Under the pieces are notes generated by a model. It made no database searches. It had not been told where the DNA came from and was given only the letters and a program-made list of their open reading frames with translations. From Baffinella frigidus (Eukaryota > Cryptophyceae > Cryptomonadales > Baffinellaceae): 28,440 nt of DNA. The stretch spans positions 81,842-110,281 of the forward strand of contig MU647261.1 in NCBI GenBank assembly GCA_026770585.1, in the 5' to 3' direction. The stretch's first letter is position 1. Each line of letters begins with the position of its first letter. Shown piece by piece: positions 23,862-28,440 of the stretch. The position numbers and the translations under genes are program-made.

Positions 23862-25757
23862 CTAGGCATCCGACGGATCGAAAGTAGCGTCCTTCATCTC
23901 GTCGTCGCCGTCGGAGGCGTCCACGTTGAAGTCGATGAGGAGTTCTTCGCCAGGTGCGATGTCGCGCTCCTTGACAACCAGCCACACGCGCTCGCGCCTG
24001 TCCTCCCACAAGAAGCAGTTGGCCCGGTGTCCTCCGTCGCGAACGCGTGCCGCGAAGTTCTTGCAGTCGGGGCGCCCGTTGACGAGATCCGGCACGATGT
24101 AGTTACCCTGCGTGCCGACCTGGATCGCGTGCTTGCGCCGCTTGTCGTGCTTGGAGAAGCTGTTGAACTCCAAATGGGACGTCGCCATGCCGATGTAGCG
24201 CGTCACGGTGCGGTTGGCCGAGAGAGTCGCAGCGGTGGACCGCAGAAACACACCGCCTTTGAAGAGCGGTGACGAGAGAGAGTCGTTGGCGACCGTGAGT
24301 GGCACGCAGGGACACTGCACCGTCATGAAGCCGATGTAGCCATCGCACTTGTGCCCGGTAGTCGGGTGGATGCCAGGTTGCATGCACGACGGTCCGCAGT
24401 CCACGTTGACCAAGTCGTCGATCAGGTTGGTGCCCATGGAGAGCATGTACTGGTGGTCGGTGTCCGGGCGCTTGAACGTAGCCACCGAGACACCCTTCAC
24501 GATGCTTGAGAGGTCTTCCTTGGTGACAGAGTCGCTCAGAGACAGAGAGCCGAGCGCATCGACGATGGTGTCCGACAAGACCTCGGAAGAGACGCCCGTG
24601 TTGAGCATGAGGTTGAACGTAGCCTTGATGAAGCAGTTGATCTCCCCGAGTGACGCGCCGTCGATCTCCTCGCGTATCTTGTCCAGCACGTTCTTGTTCG
24701 TCGTGAACTTCACCTTCTTGTTCTGGACAACAGACGGTGACCTCGAGCGAGAGCGCCGCCTGTCGTGCGTGGCCCGCGCAGGAAACGAAGAAGATGTGTC
24801 GTCCATCGATAACAGCGCCGTCTCGAGACGCTCGGGGGTCATCGGCGTGCGCGGTGTGTCGCAAGAAGCGTCGGAAGAAGGTGAGCGCAGAGGCGACGCA
24901 TCCCTGGGCGACTCCATCGGCGAATCGGCGGGCGGCTGCTGCGGCGAATCGGCGGGCGACTGCTGCGGCGAATCGGTGGGCGACTGCGGCGGCGAATCCG
25001 TGGGCGACTGCGGCGGCAAATCCGTGGGCGACTGCGGCGACGAATCCGTGGGCGACTGCGGCGGCGAATCCGTGGGCGACGCGGCACGCGCTGCGACAGG
25101 CTGCTCGAGAGGTGCAGTAGCCGCAGGCGCTTCGACAGGCTGCTCGAGAGGTGCAGCAGCCGCAGGCTGCTCGAGAGGTGCAGCAGCCGCAGGCGCTTCG
25201 ACAGGCTGCTCGAGAGGTGCAGCAGCCGCAGGCGCTGCGACAGGCGCTGCGGGCGTGCAAGCATCGAAGAGCTGCTCGTCAAACAGCGGCAGTGCCGAGT
25301 CCGTGAAGCTTGCAGTGTTGGATGCTGGCGTGCACGGGAAGAGCTCGACACGTGAGCACTCGGCGGCACCGGGGTCGACAGGTGAAACCGACTCCTCGGG
25401 ATTCGTCCACACGTCCGGCGCATGTACCGCTGACGCGTCCGCGGGATTCGTAGAAGAGTCCTTGAGCACACGGTCGGCGTCGAGAGTGCTCCAGGGGTCC
25501 GTGGGATTCACCGACTGGTAGTCGAGCACGAGGTCGGTCTCCTGCAAGACCGAAGGTGACGCGCGCGCAGGCGACACGACGAAATGCGGCGAGGCAGGTG
25601 CTGACGCGAGGAGCATCGTGCGAAGACTGGCGAGGTCCGGCGACTGTGATCCGTCGAGGAAGCTCTGTACGCCACCCGGCGATCCGCCCTGCTCGAACAT
25701 GAAGCCTATGTCATTGCTCCACCCGGGGGAAATGTTGTCGAACACCGTGTTGTACAT
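23862..25757 (-). CDS. SET-domain protein (putative lysine methyltransferase), 631 residues
   Basis: The ATG is at 25755-25757. Long disordered parts come first: APLEQPVEAPAA-type repeats (about 178-228), then PQSPTDSP repeats (about 230-290), then an Arg/Ser patch (RRRSRSRSPS) and a lysine-rich stretch. Residues about 365-440 form a helical domain. Cys residues at 454, 458, 471, 482 and 484 resemble a pre-SET zinc region. The SET fold follows at about 500-611: GGVFLRST, a tyrosine/glycine segment (RYIGMATS), NFAARVRDGGHRANCFL (the cofactor/knot region, with the usual NHSC replaced by HRANC), then ERDIAPGEELLIDFN (motif IV). SET enzymes use SAM to methylate lysines, often on histones. Whether the missing NHSC reduces activity cannot be judged here. 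With the chromodomain gene it suggests chromatin control. Confidence 0.8.
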   Translation of the reverse strand: MYNTVFDNISPGWSNDIGFMFEQGGSPGGVQSFLDGSQSPDLASLRTMLLASAPASPHFVVSPARASPSVLQETDLVLDYQSVNPTDPWSTLDADRVLKDSSTNPADASAVHAPDVWTNPEESVSPVDPGAAECSRVELFPCTPASNTASFTDSALPLFDEQLFDACTPAAPVAAPAAAAPLEQPVEAPAAAAPLEQPAAAAPLEQPVEAPAATAPLEQPVAARAASPTDSPPQSPTDSSPQSPTDLPPQSPTDSPPQSPTDSPQQSPADSPQQPPADSPMESPRDASPLRSPSSDASCDTPRTPMTPERLETALLSMDDTSSSFPARATHDRRRSRSRSPSVVQNKKVKFTTNKNVLDKIREEIDGASLGEINCFIKATFNLMLNTGVSSEVLSDTIVDALGSLSLSDSVTKEDLSSIVKGVSVATFKRPDTDHQYMLSMGTNLIDDLVNVDCGPSCMQPGIHPTTGHKCDGYIGFMTVQCPCVPLTVANDSLSSPLFKGGVFLRSTAATLSANRTVTRYIGMATSHLEFNSFSKHDKRRKHAIQVGTQGNYIVPDLVNGRPDCKNFAARVRDGGHRANCFLWEDRRERVWLVVKERDIAPGEELLIDFNVDASDGDDEMKDATFDPSDA

Positions 25758-26052
25758 GGTGTTGGTTGGTTGGATGCATCATTCGTCCGGGAGGATCCTT
25801 TTGTTGAAAGCATGTGGCTGGGATCCTTTGCCCAAAGTCCTATGGTATAGAGACACGCCAACGGAAATGTTGTGGGTGTTGCTTGTTGGCATGCATAGCC
25901 TGGTTGATCCGCGACCACGTCAGTAGAATGATGATTTTCAGACGAAATAGGGCATGATGAGGCCCTATGTCCATTTATTAACAGTGTCTTGGCAGTGTCT
26001 TGGAGTTTGAAGATATTTACGACATATCACTGTTCACGTCGCGAGTTTCAAA

Positions 26053-26122
26053 AACAAAAAGTGACAGGGTCAAAAAGTGACTGGGTCAAAAAGTGACAGG
26101 GCCCCTGTCAAAAAGTGACAGA
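26053..26122. repeat. 16-base GTCAAAAAGTGACAGG repeats
   Basis: Four copies of caaaaagtgac(a/t)gggt in the non-coding stretch 25758-27301, which also holds other short repeats. I see no good gene in 25758-26130. Confidence 0.85.
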
Positions 26123-26130
26123 GGTCGGTC

Positions 26131-26325
26131 ATGCCACGTCACCGCCATCGTGGCAATTTCATCATCTTGTTAGTCATCGTGACAATTTCATCTTGTTGCC
26201 TGGTATGTACGACCACCATCAGTGATATGTACGACCACCATCGTGATATGTACGACCACCATCGTGACATTGTTCATTTGACCAGGTCAATTCCATGCAC
26301 ATTCATTGGTGCAAACACGAGTTGA
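26131..26325 (+). CDS. Possible small secreted or membrane peptide, 64 residues (weak)
   Basis: An ATG frame with a hydrophobic stretch after a basic start (NFIILLVIVTISSCCLVC) and a DMYDHHR unit repeated in frame from a 21-base DNA repeat (26204, 26226, 26247). The signal-peptide-like shape is the only support; the repeat could have arisen without coding. Low confidence. Confidence 0.2.
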   Translation: MPRHRHRGNFIILLVIVTISSCCLVCTTTISDMYDHHRDMYDHHRDIVHLTRSIPCTFIGANTS

Positions 26326-26397
26326 CACCAATGAAAAGAAGTACAGGTACGAGTTCACACCCCTTCACATAGATGGCGGATAGATGGATAACACCAA

Positions 26398-26493
26398 GAC
26401 CAGGACTAGGGTACACCTCGATACCATGGTACGTATCAGGATATCTGAAGGATATCATGGAAGTAGTAGTGTCCGTGTACCCTAGTCCTGGTC
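26398..26493. repeat. Inverted repeat with 19-base perfect arms
   Basis: Arms gaccaggactagggtacac (26398-26416) and gtgtaccctagtcctggtc (26475-26493) are perfect reverse complements with a 58-base centre. The centre contains ataccatggta and ggatatc palindromes. It could be a short mobile element (a third family) or a structured regulatory site. Confidence 0.75.
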
Positions 26494-26505
26494 ATTTAAA
26501 ATTTA

Positions 26506-26564
26506 CAAAGTCAACCATACACGACAAAAGTCAACCATACACGGCAAAAGTCAACCATACACGA
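26506..26564. repeat. Three AGTCAACCATACACG repeats
   Basis: aaagtcaaccatacacg occurs three times at a 20-base spacing. The AGTCAAC core recalls the TTAGTCAA sites before other genes. Confidence 0.8.
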
Positions 26565-26934
26565 TAAGTCAATTTCAACGACAAAGGGAGCTCAAGGTCA
26601 ACATCGAGGTCATCATCGACGGGATCTCAGCTGTGCACCGCACGAGCTCCGGCTCGGCTCGTCGACTGCAAAAGCCACAGGTGCGTCTCACAGCACTCTC
26701 ACGCCACACAGCAACCCACCTGACACACACGCTGCTCCAGGCGCCAAGCGCCAAGGTGCTTCGTGTCATTCTTGATCGCCTCAGTGCTGGACCCACTGTG
26801 CTGTCTGTCCCAGCAACCAGAGCGCTTTCCGCGCCATTGCTTTCCGCGCTGCTAGCGCTGCTAGCAGTGCTCTCAGTGCTCAACTATCTGTGCTGCCTGT
26901 CTCAGTGCCCTCAGCGATTTTCGCGGTGCCAGCG

Positions 26935-27292
26935 CTGCCAGCGGTACCAGCGCTGCCAGCGGTGTCAGCGGTGTCAGCGGTACCAGCGGTGTCAGCGGTG
27001 CCAGCTCTGCTCGCCCTGCTCGCCCTGCTCGCCCTGCTCGCCCTGCTCGCTCTGCACAACTTGCGGTGCTGCGTGTCTCAACACCCTGCACGCGCTCCCT
27101 ACGTGTTGCCCACACGCTCTGCACCCCATTGCTTCAAACACACGAGTCGCTGACACCACACGCCCTCAACAATCGCAGCCACCGCGGCGCTGCGCCGCGC
27201 TGCGCCGCGTCACTCCGCCACCGCGCCACCGCGCCACCGCGCCACCGCGCCACCGCGCCACCGCGCCACCGCGCCACCGCGTCACTCCGCTG
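26935..27292. repeat. Low-complexity GC-rich repeats (CAGCGGTGT, TGCTCGCCC, CCGCGCCA)
   Basis: Three short tandem-repeat runs lie before the gene at 27302. They raise the chance of long spurious frames on both strands. The plus-strand frame in register with the next gene is open back to about 26486 but has no ATG. Confidence 0.8.
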
Positions 27293-27301
27293 CACCACAC
27301 C

Positions 27302-28440
27302 ATGTTCACAGCTGTTCTCTCCAACAAGATCGGCTTGTATGGCACCACCGAGGCAGGCACGTGCGCCTCTGGGTCTGGAGCACCATTCGGCAACTTCGTC
27401 GTTGGCATGCTTGATCCCTTCAGAATGGATTCCAACAACGGGAACAACAACACCACGGTTGCGTTCATCGAGTACCTGTTCATCGTCTACGAAGGCAATG
27501 AGATCGCTTTCCTGCCGTCCGACATGGTGCACGACTACTACTGGCCCATCATGAGCTACGGCGACAAGAAACTCTGCCCCGTCATGATCGGCACGGTCTG
27601 CTCGCAGCTCCTCGGCTACGTCACCTGCGGATTCGACGACAGTCCCGCCATGTCGCTGAAAGACTTCATACGGCCGCAGCTGCTCCAGGTCATGATGAAG
27701 TTTGGCAGCAACGGCGCTGACACGACCATCTACGCAACCACTCATTCTCGCCGCACCATCGGCATGGACGCGGAGCAGTATCTCAACAAGCTGGTGTTCG
27801 ACATCTACGAGATCGCCACCTCGAGCGGTGCCCTCGTCTTCAACCCCCAGATCCACTCCTGCAACTACTATCGCGACATCACCGCGCGAGGCCTTGTCGA
27901 CACGTTGCATCCCGACGCAGCCGATTTCAAAGACGACGTTCTCACGGCCAAGGATGGGCCAGATGGGTTGATTTCTGAGGAGGAACAGCTGCAAATCGCC
28001 GAATTCCACGTCAGAGACACCCTTTCCGTCGATGAACCTGGTGACAAGTGTCCCAACACCCGTCCCCGGCAAGGAGAACCTGCAACAAGCAAGAACGACA
28101 CGCCCGTGGTCGTAGCCCTTGCTGCTGCGTGGTCGGTCCGAATCGAGCAGTGCGCTATCGAAGCGGCTGCAGCACTGCAGCCTGCGGCGGTGGCAGCGGC
28201 GGCAAAGGCGGCGGCGGCGGCGGCGGCGGTAGAAGCAGCTCGGAAGCATGTGACATTCGGAGACGGAGGTTCGGCGTCGGGTACCAAGAAGAGAAAGTCA
28301 GCTTCAACTTCGGAGTCGGGTGCTGCGGGGTCGAGTGCCAAGACTTCGCGCCAGAAAGCCGCTGTTGCAGAGCAGCATTCGGGTGAGGGCGAGGGGGGGT
28401 CGGCGGCGGGTACCAAGACTTCGCGGCAGAAAGCCGCTGC
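27302..28440 (+). CDS. Large unknown protein with Ala-run and Lys/Ser tail (partial, runs off right edge)
   Basis: The frame from the ATG at 27302 (context CACCATG) has no stop to the window end, giving about 379 residues. The first 225 residues look like an ordered domain with many aromatic and hydrophobic residues, for example FIEYLFIVYEGNEIAFL and HDYYWPIM, but no family is recognised. A Gln/Glu linker follows, then an Ala-rich stretch with poly-Ala near 295-315, a KKRK nuclear-signal-like patch, and at least two TSRQKAA units in a Ser/Gly/Lys-rich tail. The tail could be disordered or bind nucleic acid. Because it is open at the edge, its full length is unknown. An opposite-strand frame (27134-28249) looks spurious. 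Confidence 0.65.
   Translation, partial: MFTAVLSNKIGLYGTTEAGTCASGSGAPFGNFVVGMLDPFRMDSNNGNNNTTVAFIEYLFIVYEGNEIAFLPSDMVHDYYWPIMSYGDKKLCPVMIGTVCSQLLGYVTCGFDDSPAMSLKDFIRPQLLQVMMKFGSNGADTTIYATTHSRRTIGMDAEQYLNKLVFDIYEIATSSGALVFNPQIHSCNYYRDITARGLVDTLHPDAADFKDDVLTAKDGPDGLISEEEQLQIAEFHVRDTLSVDEPGDKCPNTRPRQGEPATSKNDTPVVVALAAAWSVRIEQCAIEAAAALQPAAVAAAAKAAAAAAAVEAARKHVTFGDGGSASGTKKRKSASTSESGAAGSSAKTSRQKAAVAEQHSGEGEGGSAAGTKTSRQKAA

Noticed and set aside
24103-25260. Arg/Ala/Cys-rich minus-strand frame within the SET gene
   Set aside because: It overlaps the SET gene in another frame and shows only repeat-derived composition.
27134-28249. Long minus-strand Arg-rich frame opposite the right-edge gene
   Set aside because: Repetitive GC-rich DNA leaves opposite frames open; the plus-strand frame has a normal ordered N-terminal part.
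1-28440. tRNA, rRNA genes or CRISPR arrays
   Set aside because: I see no cloverleaf sequences, rRNA segments or spaced direct repeats with unique spacers; all direct repeats are tandem.

Overview
This window looks like part of a large double-stranded DNA virus, or an integrated viral copy, that uses a eukaryotic nucleus. Closely packed, mostly intronless-looking genes lie on both strands. Several have TATA boxes about 25-70 bases before the start codon, and some are followed by AATAAA signals; I see no bacterial-type gene signals. One protein resembles HK97-type portal proteins, which would fit a herpesvirus-like or mirusvirus-like lineage. That placement is inference: no capsid, terminase or polymerase gene is in view, so the virus family and host stay open.

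Layout. 1-4260 (minus strand): a membrane protein with a long MQPG-repeat tail that runs off the left edge, a small single-pass protein, a multi-pass membrane protein, the portal-like protein and an unknown gene. 4261-4610: CCA repeat and a transposon relic. 4611-11311: a coiled-coil/Cys-cluster protein, a CCHH protein, a divergent 231-residue gene and two large unknown proteins. 11312-11751: miniature transposons. 11752-14499: two multi-pass membrane proteins and a small single-pass protein. 14743-18738: a bZIP factor and a TCP11-like protein, divergent around an 850-base regulatory, repeat-rich gap. 18868-22535: ankyrin protein, chromodomain protein, second ankyrin protein. 22860-25757: a small acidic, Pro-rich protein and a SET-domain protein. 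25758-27301: repeats and an inverted repeat, no clear gene. 27302-28440: a gene open at the right edge with an Ala-run and Lys/Ser-rich tail.

How they may work together. The left and middle parts look like virion and envelope functions. The right half holds host-interaction functions: bZIP (transcription), SET (possible histone-lysine methylation), chromodomain (possible methyl-lysine reading), two ankyrin proteins and TCP11-like. A bZIP-type motif (TGACTAA/TTAGTCA) is clustered before the bZIP gene, the TCP11-like gene and the coiled-coil gene, which suggests a shared regulon.

Two families of short non-autonomous inverted-repeat elements (A, 105 bp; B, 91 bp) are scattered through the window. 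A sits inside B in one place and B inside A in another; no transposase is present here. The two edge genes (1-611 and 27302-28440) were recognised by reading open frames that run off the window.
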